From the NCBI GenBank assembly GCA_000466585.1, contig KE993467.1, positions 31,056 through 95,055 of the forward strand: DNA of 64,000 nucleotides, read 5' to 3'. Both the position numbers and the translations under genes were made by a program. This document shows positions 50,896 through 60,638 of the stretch, in pieces (the stretch's first letter is position 1; every line of letters begins with the position of its first letter). The DNA is from Clostridiales bacterium oral taxon 876 str. F0540 (GTDB lineage: Bacteria; Bacillota; Clostridia; Clostridiales; Clostridiaceae). The notes beneath the pieces are model-generated. The model saw only the letters and a program-made list of their open reading frames with translations, was not told where the DNA came from and made no database searches.

Positions 50896-51606
50896 TCTTT
50901 CTATGATAAAGTTTTTTGCGTTTGTTTCATAACTGTCATCAAGAGGAGATAATTCAAGCTCTCCATACTTAAGCTCCAAAGCTGTTTTTATTAGTCTGTC
51001 TGCAAGCTCAGGGTTTTTAGATAACAGGGACCCATGAAAATAAGTGCAGTAAGTATTTTTATAAATACAGCCCTCGTATCCGTCCTCTCCATTATTTCCG
51101 TAGCCTGCTATAACTTTTCCAAGTGGAGTATGATTGCCTATATAGGTTCTGCCGGAATGATTTTCAAAACCAACATAAGTTTCATCAAAAACTTCATTGT
51201 ATATTACTGTATTGCCTATAAATCTTTTTTCTCCGCCGTCTGTGCAAACATCTAGTATAGAAAGACCTTCAAGTTTTTCTCCTTGTGGAGTTGTATAATA
51301 TTTTCCGAGAAGCTGATAACCTCCGCATATACTCAAAAAAACCTTTGAATTTTCGATATATTCAGTAATAGCATACTTTTTATTTTCTTTAAGGTCGCTT
51401 GAAACAATTGATTGCTCATAGTCTTGGCCACCACCAAAAAATACTATATCATAAAGCTCCGCTTTAAAAGGATCGCCCATTGATACGTTGAAGACATTAA
51501 CCTTTATATCTCGGCTTTCAGCTCTATATTTTAGTATACGAATATTTCCTAAATCACCATATACGTTCAGAAGATCAGGATATAGATGACATATATTTAA
51601 TTCCAT
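50872..51606 (-). CDS. gatD: Lipid II isoglutaminyl synthase, glutaminase subunit GatD
   Basis: The 244-aa class I glutamine amidotransferase has the nucleophile C94 in LSICGGYQLLG and H191 in YFHGSLL. The start ELNICHLYPDLLNVYGDLGN is diagnostic for the CobB/CobQ-like GatD. It releases ammonia from glutamine for MurT, which amidates the D-Glu of the peptidoglycan stem peptide to D-isoglutamine. The gene follows murT with a 17-nt gap in the same direction, as in other Gram-positives. Confidence 0.93.
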   Translation of the reverse strand: MELNICHLYPDLLNVYGDLGNIRILKYRAESRDIKVNVFNVSMGDPFKAELYDIVFFGGGQDYEQSIVSSDLKENKKYAITEYIENSKVFLSICGGYQLLGKYYTTPQGEKLEGLSILDVCTDGGEKRFIGNTVIYNEVFDETYVGFENHSGRTYIGNHTPLGKVIAGYGNNGEDGYEGCIYKNTYCTYFHGSLLSKNPELADRLIKTALELKYGELELSPLDDSYETNAKNFIIEREKKMKSQ

Positions 51607-51623
51607 AAGTTTTCACCTCAACT

Positions 51624-52982
51624 CTACCAAAGTTTTTTAATATAACCTTTGCTGTGTAAGAATTTTCTATAGTTAATCATAGCAGTGTAAGTTGCAAGAA
51701 CATATATATATTCAGTTTCACAATCCTTTATTTGGTTAAGCAGTATTTCGTAATTATCACATAAAATAAACTTTTGCTGGTTTAAACCAGCAACTTTAAG
51801 TCTTACTGCCATATCATAAAGTCTTATACCGGATACCATAACTTTGTTTATATCTATAGAAGAAAGCTTTTCAAAATTTACATCCCATATCCAAGATACA
51901 TCTCGTCCATCAGCATAATTATCATTTAAGATAAAAGCGGCACTTATTGCTTTTGTATCAAAAGTTAAAGTATTAATAGCTTCATCAAAGCCAGCAGGAT
52001 TTTTAACAAGAATTATTTTAACTTGCTTGCTTTCAATATTAAGGGTTTCCTGCCTGCCAAAACTTGAAGAGGTACTCTTTAAGGCATTAAATATAATAGA
52101 GTTTTCCAGTCCTAAAAATTTAGCTACGGAATATGCGCAAAGTGCATTATATATGTTATAGGTACCAGGCTGATTGATATAATATTCATTTCCATTAAAA
52201 TATACTAATGAGCCACTGGCCGTTTGTTCTATTATATTATCTACACTATAGTCAAGTTCGGGCCTTTTATATCCGCATTCACTGCAGTAGAAGCTTCCTA
52301 AATGATTATATGTAATATAGTTGTAGTTATAAGGACTTTTACACCTTTTGCAAAACTTTGCATCAGCATTAATATCTATTTGTTTGTTTGAGCTTATTTC
52401 GTAATCAAATCCGTAATACAATATTTTGTTTTCTAGATCCAAATCTCCTAATAAAGATTCATCGCCGTTTAAGATTAATGCAGAGTCAGAAGATTTTTTT
52501 ATACCGTCTAGTATCTTGTTTAAAGTAGTGTAAACCTCCCCGTACCTGTCCAGCTGATCTCTAAAAAGGTTTGTGACGGTTATTACTTTAGGCTTTATAT
52601 ATTCAGTCACAAGAGGAAGATTTGCTTCATCAACCTCTATAACAGCGTATATTTTATCTTTGCTAGATTTAAATTTGTAATTTTCTACAAAACATGCTGT
52701 TATTCCAGGAAGCATATTTGCACCGGTACTATTAGTTATTGAATTTTTTGAAGCCTCTTTTACCATATTATAAATCATGCTTGTAGTGGTTGTTTTACCA
52801 TTAGTACCTGTTATCAAAATAACCTCATAACCTTTAGATACAGTGCTTAATATGTTTTTATCAATTTTTAGGGCAACTCTGCCGGGAAAATTACTGCCGC
52901 CTTTAAACAGAAATTTAGACAATTTTATAATAGCTTTTGAAGTAATTATACTTATAAAAGATTTTATATTAATTTTAAACAC
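51624..52982 (-). CDS. murT: Lipid II isoglutaminyl synthase, Mur-ligase subunit MurT
   Basis: The 452-aa Mur ligase-like protein has the ATP loop ITGTNGKTTTTS near residue 57, a four-cysteine zinc ribbon insertion (CKRCKSPYNY...CSECGY, about 205-235) typical for MurT, and the DUF1727 C-terminal domain (NPAGFDEAINTL; NDNYADGRDVSWIWDV). With GatD it amidates D-Glu of lipid II at the membrane. The GTG start at 52982 has AAGG only a few nt upstream and is not certain. No ATG is available nearby. Confidence 0.93.
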   Translation of the reverse strand: MFKINIKSFISIITSKAIIKLSKFLFKGGSNFPGRVALKIDKNILSTVSKGYEVILITGTNGKTTTTSMIYNMVKEASKNSITNSTGANMLPGITACFVENYKFKSSKDKIYAVIEVDEANLPLVTEYIKPKVITVTNLFRDQLDRYGEVYTTLNKILDGIKKSSDSALILNGDESLLGDLDLENKILYYGFDYEISSNKQIDINADAKFCKRCKSPYNYNYITYNHLGSFYCSECGYKRPELDYSVDNIIEQTASGSLVYFNGNEYYINQPGTYNIYNALCAYSVAKFLGLENSIIFNALKSTSSSFGRQETLNIESKQVKIILVKNPAGFDEAINTLTFDTKAISAAFILNDNYADGRDVSWIWDVNFEKLSSIDINKVMVSGIRLYDMAVRLKVAGLNQQKFILCDNYEILLNQIKDCETEYIYVLATYTAMINYRKFLHSKGYIKKLW

Positions 52983-53154
52983 CGCCTTACGTAAGTATTT
53001 TTAGCACTAAAATATTATAACTCATATTTTAGCATATGAATATATATAAGACAAATTGTAAATACATAATTTTCTAAGCTGTTTTTGTGGCATTTTTATG
53101 ATTAATTTGTTAGAATATTTATAAGTGTAGGAAATAAGCGAATGAGGTGGAGTA

Positions 53155-55014
53155 ATGATTGATATAAAAAAAATTAAGGATGCTTTAAGCAAGGACAAGC
53201 TACCTAAATTCAATATACATAGAAAAATAATAAGCAATATAAATAAACGGAATATATCACATTTGATGGAAAAAATTAAAAAGCATTTAACAAAAGAAAA
53301 TATTGAAGAAAAATTAAAAAGCTTTAAAGTGAAATACAAAGAAAATGCAAAAGCATATACAGCTTTTTTGGTACTAGGAATTATAATAGTTGTTTCCTTC
53401 GGTATTTCATTAAATAATAATCGAAAGAAAGCAATAGCTGAAGATTTAAGTAAAAAATATGCAATTACTACAAATCAAGCCGAAGATTATTATTATAGTG
53501 GGCAATATGATAAAGCAATACAGGAATATAATAAGCTTATTGAAAAAGATGCAAAAGAAGGACTTTGGAATGCTAGAATTGCAGAAATATATTCCATAAA
53601 AGGTGATGTGCAAAAATCAAATGAACAGTTGCAAAAGGCTAAAGAATTAGGGAGTAAAAATTCTCAGGTATTAAACTCTGTTATTTTTACAGAGTTTATG
53701 AATAAGGATTACAAGACAGCTCTTAGTTATGGAGAAGAGGCACTTAAGCTGTTTCCTAAGGATAAGGGCATAATTAAGACAATGTTTACTGTTTATATGT
53801 CAAATAATATGATGGATAAAGCTAAAGAATTAATATCAATCTATCCTGTTGATACCAAATCGGCTTATGATACTGCTGAATACTCCAGAATGCTTATGAT
53901 AGACGGACAATGGGAACAAGGATATAAGGAATTAAGATCTGCTTGGGACATTGATAAGGATGAGTACAAGATATATGATATACTTGCTCAGATGTCAGTT
54001 TATAATAAGGATTCTTTATTAGAAAGCATAAGTGCAATGTCTGAAAAAAATCCTAATGATTTAGCATATAAGATGTGGCTTGCGAAGATTTATTCCTTAA
54101 GTGATGCAACAGCAGATCAGGCTATTAGTTTAATTGATTCTTTAAAGCAATTTAACTTAGGAAAAATAGAAATTAATTTAATAGAAGCCTCTGCACTTCA
54201 GAACTTAAAGAAGAATGATAAATCTGATCAACTCATTAAAAAGGTTATAGATGAAAATAAGGATGACTATAGAGTCCTTCATACAGCAGGATGGTACTAT
54301 TTGAATAAGATGAATTTTTCAAATGCTGAAAAATATTGCAGAGAGTCAATTATAAAAAATAAAAATTATCCTGATAATTATGGATTTTTAATGCCTGAAA
54401 TTCTAAAAGCTCAAGGGAAAACTATAGAAGCAGAACCTTATTTCAGAACTGCTATGGCTATGGAGCCATATAACTATAATATAATGCTTACTGTTGCAAA
54501 TTATTATTGGTATACTACAAAAAATATTGATAAAGCTATGGAAAATTTCAAGATAGCAGAATTTGTAAAACCTGATGAACCTGAAATTAAGTATAATATG
54601 GCCTTAATAGACTTATCCAATAAGAAATATGATGAAGCTGTAAATTTACTTAAGCAGTGCATTAAGCTTTCGGATAGTACTGCAAAATATCATAGAACTT
54701 TAGGTACAGTATATTTGCAAAATAAGAAGGCAGAAGATGCTATAAAGGAAATAAGATATGCTTATGCAGCTGATCAAGATGATATAATGACATTAAATAA
54801 TGCAGGTTGTTATTATATAAGCCAAGATACAAATTTAGAAAAAGGCGAGTATAATTTAAGAAAGGCTCAGGAAGGAATTACTGATTCTACTGATAAGTAT
54901 ACTGCAGATACTATAAGGAGTAATTATAAGAAAGCTAAAGATTTGCTGGATAAATATAATAGCGGTAGTGGAAATGAGACTCTGAAGATGCCGGATTTCG
55001 TTTTATTCTATTAA
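53155..55014 (+). CDS. Membrane-anchored TPR protein
   Basis: The 619-aa protein has a basic cytoplasmic N-terminus (residues 1-65, many Lys), one membrane segment (about 68-86; AFLVLGIIIVVSFGISL) and then 10-12 TPR repeats outside the membrane (for example YYSGQYDKAIQEYNKLIEKD, YNMALIDLSNKKYDEAVNLL, YHRTLGTVYLQNKKAEDAIK). It probably serves as an interaction platform at the cell surface. GAGGTGGAG precedes the ATG. A terminator follows. No known partner is encoded next to it. Confidence 0.85.
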   Translation: MIDIKKIKDALSKDKLPKFNIHRKIISNINKRNISHLMEKIKKHLTKENIEEKLKSFKVKYKENAKAYTAFLVLGIIIVVSFGISLNNNRKKAIAEDLSKKYAITTNQAEDYYYSGQYDKAIQEYNKLIEKDAKEGLWNARIAEIYSIKGDVQKSNEQLQKAKELGSKNSQVLNSVIFTEFMNKDYKTALSYGEEALKLFPKDKGIIKTMFTVYMSNNMMDKAKELISIYPVDTKSAYDTAEYSRMLMIDGQWEQGYKELRSAWDIDKDEYKIYDILAQMSVYNKDSLLESISAMSEKNPNDLAYKMWLAKIYSLSDATADQAISLIDSLKQFNLGKIEINLIEASALQNLKKNDKSDQLIKKVIDENKDDYRVLHTAGWYYLNKMNFSNAEKYCRESIIKNKNYPDNYGFLMPEILKAQGKTIEAEPYFRTAMAMEPYNYNIMLTVANYYWYTTKNIDKAMENFKIAEFVKPDEPEIKYNMALIDLSNKKYDEAVNLLKQCIKLSDSTAKYHRTLGTVYLQNKKAEDAIKEIRYAYAADQDDIMTLNNAGCYYISQDTNLEKGEYNLRKAQEGITDSTDKYTADTIRSNYKKAKDLLDKYNSGSGNETLKMPDFVLFY

Positions 55015-55015
55015 T

Positions 55016-55040
55016 AAAGCAGCACATTATGTGCTGCTTT
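55016..55040. terminator. Bidirectional terminator between TPR and YitT genes
   Basis: An 11-bp perfect stem AAAGCAGCACA / TGTGCTGCTTT with a 3-nt loop and TTTTAAT tail. Confidence 0.88.
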
Positions 55041-55046
55041 TAATAT

Positions 55047-55895
55047 TTATTGAATTGTTAAGGATTGTTTGTAATTTCCTAGTATGTCATTTACAGGTGA
55101 TACAGCAACAAATGCACTAGGCTCAATGCTTTTTACAATATTTTTTAAGGCGGTTAACTGATTTCTTTGAATAATAACATATATAAACTTTTTCTTATCG
55201 TTAGAATAACCACCTACAGCATCAAGAACTGTAACACCTCGAACAAGTTTAGTATTAATCGTTGAAATTATTTCGGTTGAATCCTCACATATGATAATAC
55301 ATTGTCTTGAAGATGCAAGACCTTCCTGTATGGCATCAAGTGTCTTTGTTCTTATGAAACTTGCAATTAAAGCGTACATTACAGAACGTGGTCCGAATAC
55401 ATAAGCAATAAGTGCATAAACAATAAAATCCTGAATTAATAATATATTTGAAAGCTGAAGATTTTTAAATTTATTATTGATTATTTTGGCCAGAATATCT
55501 AATCCGCCTGAGGAAGCTTGTGATAAAAAAATAAGATATACTGATATGCCTAAAAGTACTCCGCAGAATATTGCTGAAAGAAGTATATCGTCAATTGGTT
55601 TGAATTTGAAGGTAGCAGTAAAGTAATCCATTAATAGAGAAGAAAGTACAACAACAAAGCCGCTTCTTATTGTAAACTTACTTCCGACAAGTTTGTATCC
55701 GAATAAGAATAGAGGAATATTCATAATAATAGTTAAAAGTCCTACTTTAAAGCCAAATATATGATTGATAACCATTGCTATTCCTGTGACGCCGCCTATT
55801 CCTATTTGAGAAGGCAGTAAAAAGGCTGATATAGCTAAAGAAAGTATAATACTGCCTAGGGTTATAAGAGCATATTCTTTAATAAAAGTTTTCAT
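55047..55895 (-). CDS. YitT family membrane protein, copy 1
   Basis: The 282-aa protein has five or six membrane segments (DUF161/YitT region, to about residue 190; PSQIGIGGVTGIAMVINHIFG, SSGGLDILAKII) and a C-terminal cytoplasmic DUF2179 domain (RGVTVLDAVGGYSNDKKKFIYVIIQRNQL). Function is unknown; a transport role is suspected. AGGAGG precedes the ATG. A second, more distant copy lies at 62752. Confidence 0.9.
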   Translation of the reverse strand: MKTFIKEYALITLGSIILSLAISAFLLPSQIGIGGVTGIAMVINHIFGFKVGLLTIIMNIPLFLFGYKLVGSKFTIRSGFVVVLSSLLMDYFTATFKFKPIDDILLSAIFCGVLLGISVYLIFLSQASSGGLDILAKIINNKFKNLQLSNILLIQDFIVYALIAYVFGPRSVMYALIASFIRTKTLDAIQEGLASSRQCIIICEDSTEIISTINTKLVRGVTVLDAVGGYSNDKKKFIYVIIQRNQLTALKNIVKSIEPSAFVAVSPVNDILGNYKQSLTIQ

Positions 55896-56094
55896 AAAAA
55901 GTTCCTCCTAATACTGAAAGATATAATTCAGAAAATAAAACATATGACGGATTAATTTCAAACAATAATATACTAGCACAAAAGTACTACTCAAACAATT
56001 AAAATATTATAAAATTTTATTGAATATAGTTTTTCCATAAAATAAAATAGGTATTATAAATAATTTATAAAAGTAAAGTATTGGAGGTAAAGAA

Positions 56095-57075
56095 GTGTAT
56101 CCATTAAAATTTGAAAATTTATATTATGATAAAATTTGGGGAGGAAGAGATTTAGAACTTTTTAGAGACAATCTTCCTGAAGGCGAGATAGGAGAAAGTT
56201 GGGATGTTGCTTGCCACCCACATGGAACAAGCGTTATTTCTAATGGCGTGTTTAAGGGAATGAGGCTTGATGAGCTTATTAAGCTTAAGGGTAGTGAAAT
56301 TGTCGGAAGTAAGATTTCAAAGGAATGGTTTCCGTTGCTTGTAAAGCTCATTAATGCGAAGGATAAACTATCGGTACAGGTTCATCCAGAAGATGAATAT
56401 GCAAAAAAAATAGAAGGTGAAATGGGGAAAACAGAGGTATGGTACGTAGTGGAAGCTTTTGAAGGTGCAAACCTTGTAGTTGGAACTAAAAACTGTACTA
56501 AAGAACAGTTCAAAAAAGCAATCGAAACTGGTGAATTTGATGAGTTTATGAATAAAATTCCAGTAAAAAAAGGTGAAGTTTACTTTGTAAAAAGCGGACT
56601 TATTCATGCCATAGGCGAAGGGGTTATTATAGCGGAAATTCAACAAAACAGTAATACTACCTATAGAGTATATGATTATAACAGAGGCAGAGAACTGCAT
56701 ATCGATAAAGCTTTAGATGTTGTAAATCTAGATTTAAAAGGTGAAAAAAGCAATGGTTTAAAAATAGAAAAGGAAGGCTTTAGCAAAACATACTATTGTA
56801 TTTGTGAACATTTTTCATTAGAGTTATATGATGTTGAATACAGTTTTAAAGAGAGAAGTGATGTTGAAAGGTTTTATATCTTTACTGCTGTGGACGGTGA
56901 GGGAGAAATATTTTATTTAAACGGAAGTGAAATTATTAAAAAAGGTGATAGTTTATTAATTCCTGCATCCCTAGGAGAGTACGAAATAAAGGGAAATATA
57001 AAACTTCTTAAAAGTTATGTTCCGGATTTAGAAAAGATAAAAAATGAAATACTTCAAAATGTTATAGCATTATAA
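56095..57075 (+). CDS. manA: Mannose-6-phosphate isomerase, class I
   Basis: The 326-aa cupin-fold enzyme has the zinc-site motifs LSVQVHPEDEYA, KTEVWYV and GLIHAIGEG, and the active-site strand EIQQNSNTTYRVYDYNR. It interconverts mannose-6-phosphate and fructose-6-phosphate. GTG 56095 has GGAGG 7 nt upstream. It ends in a hairpin and is a single gene. Length is typical for the short Gram-positive form. Confidence 0.94.
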   Translation: MYPLKFENLYYDKIWGGRDLELFRDNLPEGEIGESWDVACHPHGTSVISNGVFKGMRLDELIKLKGSEIVGSKISKEWFPLLVKLINAKDKLSVQVHPEDEYAKKIEGEMGKTEVWYVVEAFEGANLVVGTKNCTKEQFKKAIETGEFDEFMNKIPVKKGEVYFVKSGLIHAIGEGVIIAEIQQNSNTTYRVYDYNRGRELHIDKALDVVNLDLKGEKSNGLKIEKEGFSKTYYCICEHFSLELYDVEYSFKERSDVERFYIFTAVDGEGEIFYLNGSEIIKKGDSLLIPASLGEYEIKGNIKLLKSYVPDLEKIKNEILQNVIAL

Positions 57076-57102
57076 AAGAGAGGATTAATCTTCTCTTTTT
57101 AT
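57074..57102 (+). terminator. Terminator of manA
   Basis: A 13-bp inverted repeat AAAAGAGAGGATT / AATCTTCTCTTTT with one G-U pair overlaps the stop codon and is followed by TT and ATTTT. Confidence 0.78.
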
Positions 57103-57242
57103 TTTGAAATTAATAATTAATCTGAAAAATGAATTGAATGTCATCAAAATTCACCAAATAGTCAAAAATATAAATTATTTCTTGCAAAAATCATAATTAT
57201 ATGCAATAATAATATTATAAACTCTAGGGAGGGATTCGGGGA

Positions 57243-58844
57243 ATGTTAAACAAAATGGGCATTACCAGCAGCAGCGTTTACAGAAATATTTCAGTAGCGG
57301 AATTAGTAGAGCATGCGTTAAAGAATAATGAAGGAATACTTTCAGAAACAGGTGCACTAGTTGTGCATACAGGAAAATATACAGGAAGGTCGCCAAAAGA
57401 TAGATTTATAGTTAGACAGAAGTCTGTAGAGGATAGAATAAACTGGGGAGATATAAATATTCCTGTAGAAGAAGAAATTTTTAATAATTTATATAATAAG
57501 GTGTTAAATCATTTAAATGATAAAAAATTATATTTGTTTGATGGTTTTGTAGGTGCATTAGAGGATTACAGAATTTCTGTTAGAGTTATAAGTGAATATG
57601 CATCCCAGGCGCTTTTTGCTAATCAGTTGTTTATAAGACCAAATAGAGGAGAATTAGATACTTTTGATGCTGATTATACAGTTATAGCAGCTCCAAACTT
57701 TAAAGCCAATGGTAAGGAAGACGGTATAAATTCAGAAGCTTTTATTATTATTAATTTTGATAAAAGAATAATACTTATTGGTGGAACTCAGTACTCCGGT
57801 GAGATAAAAAAATCAATGTTTTCATTGATGAATTATTTGCTGCCTAATAAAGGAGTTTTTCCTATGCATTGTTCTGCAAATATAGGAAGAGATGGAGATA
57901 CAGCAGTATTTTTCGGCTTATCTGGAACAGGAAAAACTACTCTTTCTGCTGATCCGGAAAGAAAGCTTATCGGTGATGATGAGCACGGTTGGTGTGATAG
58001 CGGCGTGTTTAATTTTGAAGGCGGATGCTATGCAAAAGCTATTAAGCTATCTAAGGAGAAAGAAAAAGAGATATATAATGCTATAAAATTTGGCACAATA
58101 TTAGAAAATGTAGTTTTAAACGAGGATAGAAGTCCAAATTATGATGATGACAGCCTTACTGAAAATACAAGAGCTGCTTATCCATTATATTATATAGATA
58201 ATATCGAAGAAAGCGGTAAGGGAGGACATCCTAGCACCATTATATTTTTAACTGCTGATGCTTTTGGAGTTCTGCCACCAGTATCTAAACTTACAAAAGA
58301 AGCTGCGATGTATCACTTCATGTCTGGCTATACAAGCAAGCTTGCTGGAACTGAAAGAGGAATAACTGAACCTAAAGCAACTTTTTCAGCTTGTTTCGGA
58401 GAGCCTTTTATGCTTATGAACCCTGCGGTTTATGCAGAGCTTTTAGGTAAAAAAATTGAAGAGTGTGGTTCAGAGGTTTATTTAATAAACACTGGATGGT
58501 CCGGCGGTGGATATGGTGTTGGAGAGAGGATAAAGCTTTCATATACTAGAGCTATGGTAAAAGCGGCACTTGAAGGAAAATTGAAAAATGTAGAGTATCA
58601 GGAAGATTGTATATTTAAGTTATTAGTACCTGCTGAATGTCCTAATGTTCCAAAAGATATATTAAACCCTAGAAATACATGGACAAGTGACGAGGAGTAT
58701 GAAATAAAAGCAAGAGAATTAGCAAAAAAGTTTAACGAAAACTTTAAAAAATTTATTAATGTTCCTGAAAATATAATTAAGGCTGGACCAGTATTACAAA
58801 ACGTAGCAGACGATCAATATGCTATTGCTATAGATACAATATAA
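57243..58844 (+). CDS. pckA: Phosphoenolpyruvate carboxykinase (ATP)
   Basis: The 533-aa enzyme has the ATP-PEPCK motifs: RSPKDRFIV near residue 45, HCSANIGRDGD, kinase loop GLSGTGKTTLSADP near residue 225-238, DDEHGW and the late NTGWSGGGYGVGERIKL. It interconverts oxaloacetate and PEP with ATP; in anaerobes it can run in either direction. AGGGAGGG precedes the ATG. A single gene flanked by terminators. Confidence 0.96.
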   Translation: MLNKMGITSSSVYRNISVAELVEHALKNNEGILSETGALVVHTGKYTGRSPKDRFIVRQKSVEDRINWGDINIPVEEEIFNNLYNKVLNHLNDKKLYLFDGFVGALEDYRISVRVISEYASQALFANQLFIRPNRGELDTFDADYTVIAAPNFKANGKEDGINSEAFIIINFDKRIILIGGTQYSGEIKKSMFSLMNYLLPNKGVFPMHCSANIGRDGDTAVFFGLSGTGKTTLSADPERKLIGDDEHGWCDSGVFNFEGGCYAKAIKLSKEKEKEIYNAIKFGTILENVVLNEDRSPNYDDDSLTENTRAAYPLYYIDNIEESGKGGHPSTIIFLTADAFGVLPPVSKLTKEAAMYHFMSGYTSKLAGTERGITEPKATFSACFGEPFMLMNPAVYAELLGKKIEECGSEVYLINTGWSGGGYGVGERIKLSYTRAMVKAALEGKLKNVEYQEDCIFKLLVPAECPNVPKDILNPRNTWTSDEEYEIKARELAKKFNENFKKFINVPENIIKAGPVLQNVADDQYAIAIDTI

Positions 58845-58845
58845 G

Positions 58846-58893
58846 AAAATAAGGAACTTAACAGATAATTGATATTGTTAAGTTCCTTATTTT
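58846..58893 (+). terminator. Terminator of pckA
   Basis: An 18-bp perfect stem AAAATAAGGAACTTAACA and its complement, with a 12-nt loop, followed by TTATTTAT. Confidence 0.9.
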
Positions 58894-58935
58894 TATTTAT
58901 AATTATTAAACAAAACATGTCTTGGGGTGGTTATA

Positions 58936-59412
58936 GTGAACATACGTATTAAAAAAATTGGTATGAGAAATATCAAAACTGCAATAGCAGTAGTAATTTC
59001 TGTAATTATATCAAAGTTGTTAAAAATGGAGTATCCTTTTTATATTGCTATAGCATCTATTATTTCTATGCAAAGCTCTGTTGAAGCTTCCTTTAAGGCT
59101 GGTAGAAATAGAATGCTTGGAACCTTGATAGGAGCTATTGTTGGATTTTTTCTTTCAAGCATTAATCCAGGAAATATAATTCTTATTGGATTAGGAATAA
59201 TTGCAGTAATATACTTATGCAGTATTTTTAATTGGGAACAGTCGACATCTATAGCTTGTGTAGTATTTTGTGCTATTATGATGAACTTAAAGGGAAGCAG
59301 CCCATTTTTGTACAGTGTTAATAGGTTACTGGATACTTTTATAGGCATAATTGTTGCGGTAGGTGTTAATTACTTTATATCACCTCCTAAAGACATTAAA
59401 GATGTTGATTAG
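58936..59412 (+). CDS. FUSC/aromatic acid exporter (ArAE)-like membrane protein, short
   Basis: The 158-aa protein has four to five membrane segments (MRNIKTAIAVVISVIISKLL, IASIISMQSSVEASFKAGRNRMLGTLIGAIVGFFLS) matching the membrane half of FUSC/DUF939 aromatic acid exporters. The cytoplasmic domain of longer members is missing. GTG 58936 has GGGGTGG 7 nt upstream. Function is not established; an efflux role is possible. Confidence 0.82.
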   Translation: MNIRIKKIGMRNIKTAIAVVISVIISKLLKMEYPFYIAIASIISMQSSVEASFKAGRNRMLGTLIGAIVGFFLSSINPGNIILIGLGIIAVIYLCSIFNWEQSTSIACVVFCAIMMNLKGSSPFLYSVNRLLDTFIGIIVAVGVNYFISPPKDIKDVD

Positions 59413-59498
59413 TGAATTAAAAATTATTAAAAATCTATATTGGAATTGAATTCATATAGTGAAAAATAGTATAATTAACCTTGTGTTTATAATAAATT

Positions 59499-59521
59499 AG
59501 AGAGTGAGAGTGAGAGTGAGA
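59499..59521 (+). repeat. Hexanucleotide tandem repeat at the uppP ribosome binding site
   Basis: AGAGTG is repeated three times and continues into AGAGTGAGAC-type sequence, ending three nucleotides before the ATG of uppP. The ribosome binding site can only be formed by units of this repeat. Confidence 0.75.
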
Positions 59522-59523
59522 CG

Positions 59524-60366
59524 ATGTCTGCAAATTTAATGTTTCTTTTAAAAACAGTTATAATTGCAATAGTAGAGGGAATAACGGAATTTTTACCTAT
59601 TTCATCTACTGGTCACATGATTATAGTTGGACACTTTATTAATTTTACCGGTGAATATGCTACGTTCTTTGAAGTAGTTATACAATTAGGAGCAATACTG
59701 GCAATTGTCGTATTATACTGGAAAAAGATTTCGGAATCCTTGAGGCCTAATAACTTGTTTGTTCCGGGAAGACCAGGATTTAGATTGTGGCTTAATATGA
59801 TAATAGCTTTTATTCCTGCAGCAGTAATTGGACTAGTATTTAAAAAGAAAATAGACAAGTATTTGTTTAATACATTGACTGTTGCTGTGGCAATGATAGT
59901 TGGTGGTACACTTTTAATTTTTATTGAAAATTCATTTAGAAAAAATCGTCATGCTACAAGGGATTTAGAAAATGTATCTCCTATACAGGCACTTAAGATA
60001 GGTATTTTTCAGTGTTTGTCACTTTGGCCAGGAATGTCTAGATCTGCCTCAACAATAATGGGAGGATGGATAAGTGGACTTTCAACACCAGCTGCAGCGG
60101 AGTTTTCATTTTTCCTAGCCATACCAACAATGATTGCGGCTAGTGGGTTGGATATTATTAAAGATAGGCCACATATGACATCTATAGAACTTATAGCGTT
60201 AATATTAGGCTTTGTTGTTTCTTTTTTAGTTGCTCTACTTGTTGTTGAAAAATTTATTAATTTCTTAAAGAAAAGGCCTATGAGGGTGTTTGCTATTTAT
60301 AGAATATTGGTAGGAGTTATACTTCTTGTATTAGCAGCTCTTAAAATTATTACAATAACAAAATAA
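59524..60366 (+). CDS. uppP: Undecaprenyl-diphosphatase UppP (BacA)
   Basis: The 280-aa membrane phosphatase has the two conserved regions: EGITEFLPISSTGH at residues 18-31 and WPGMSRSASTIMGG near residues 171-184, with the catalytic Glu, His and Arg. It recycles undecaprenyl pyrophosphate to the monophosphate at the outer side of the membrane and gives bacitracin resistance when in excess. The ribosome binding site is unusual, lying in an AGAGTG repeat. A palindromic terminator follows. Confidence 0.95.
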   Translation: MSANLMFLLKTVIIAIVEGITEFLPISSTGHMIIVGHFINFTGEYATFFEVVIQLGAILAIVVLYWKKISESLRPNNLFVPGRPGFRLWLNMIIAFIPAAVIGLVFKKKIDKYLFNTLTVAVAMIVGGTLLIFIENSFRKNRHATRDLENVSPIQALKIGIFQCLSLWPGMSRSASTIMGGWISGLSTPAAAEFSFFLAIPTMIAASGLDIIKDRPHMTSIELIALILGFVVSFLVALLVVEKFINFLKKRPMRVFAIYRILVGVILLVLAALKIITITK

Positions 60367-60374
60367 TATTGAAA

Positions 60375-60400
60375 TTAAAAAGCTCTTAAGAGCTTTTTAA
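60375..60400 (+). terminator. Terminator of uppP
   Basis: A 26-nt perfect palindrome (TTAAAAAGCTCTT and complement), folding with a small TTAA loop, followed by TTTTATG. Confidence 0.82.
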
Positions 60401-60601
60401 TTTTATGTAAAAGTTAAGTATTTTTATAGTGAATTGGTAATAATAATTATGATACTTTATTTTAGGTTTTAAGATAAGTAATTGTGTTACACTATATAAT
60501 ATTTTAGTGACTTAATTGTTAGCATATATAACTTGCAATAGTCATATTTAGAAGAAGTGCTAATTGTTAAGAAGTATGTTTAAAATTAGAATTTATCGTT
60601 G

Positions 60602-60607
60602 TATAAT
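60602..60607 (+). promoter_or_regulatory. Candidate -10 box of the phosphofructokinase gene
   Basis: TATAAT 32 nt upstream of the start. The 17-nt motif GTGCTAATTGTTAAGAA at 60557-60573 lies about 30 nt before it and occurs with one change upstream of fbp at 22048-22064. Confidence 0.45.
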
Positions 60608-60638
60608 AGTACTAAAAAGTATTTGGAGGGATATGTGA

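Noticed and set aside
56124..56700. Minus-strand open frames opposite manA
   Set aside because: Complement of conserved manA codons; no start signal.
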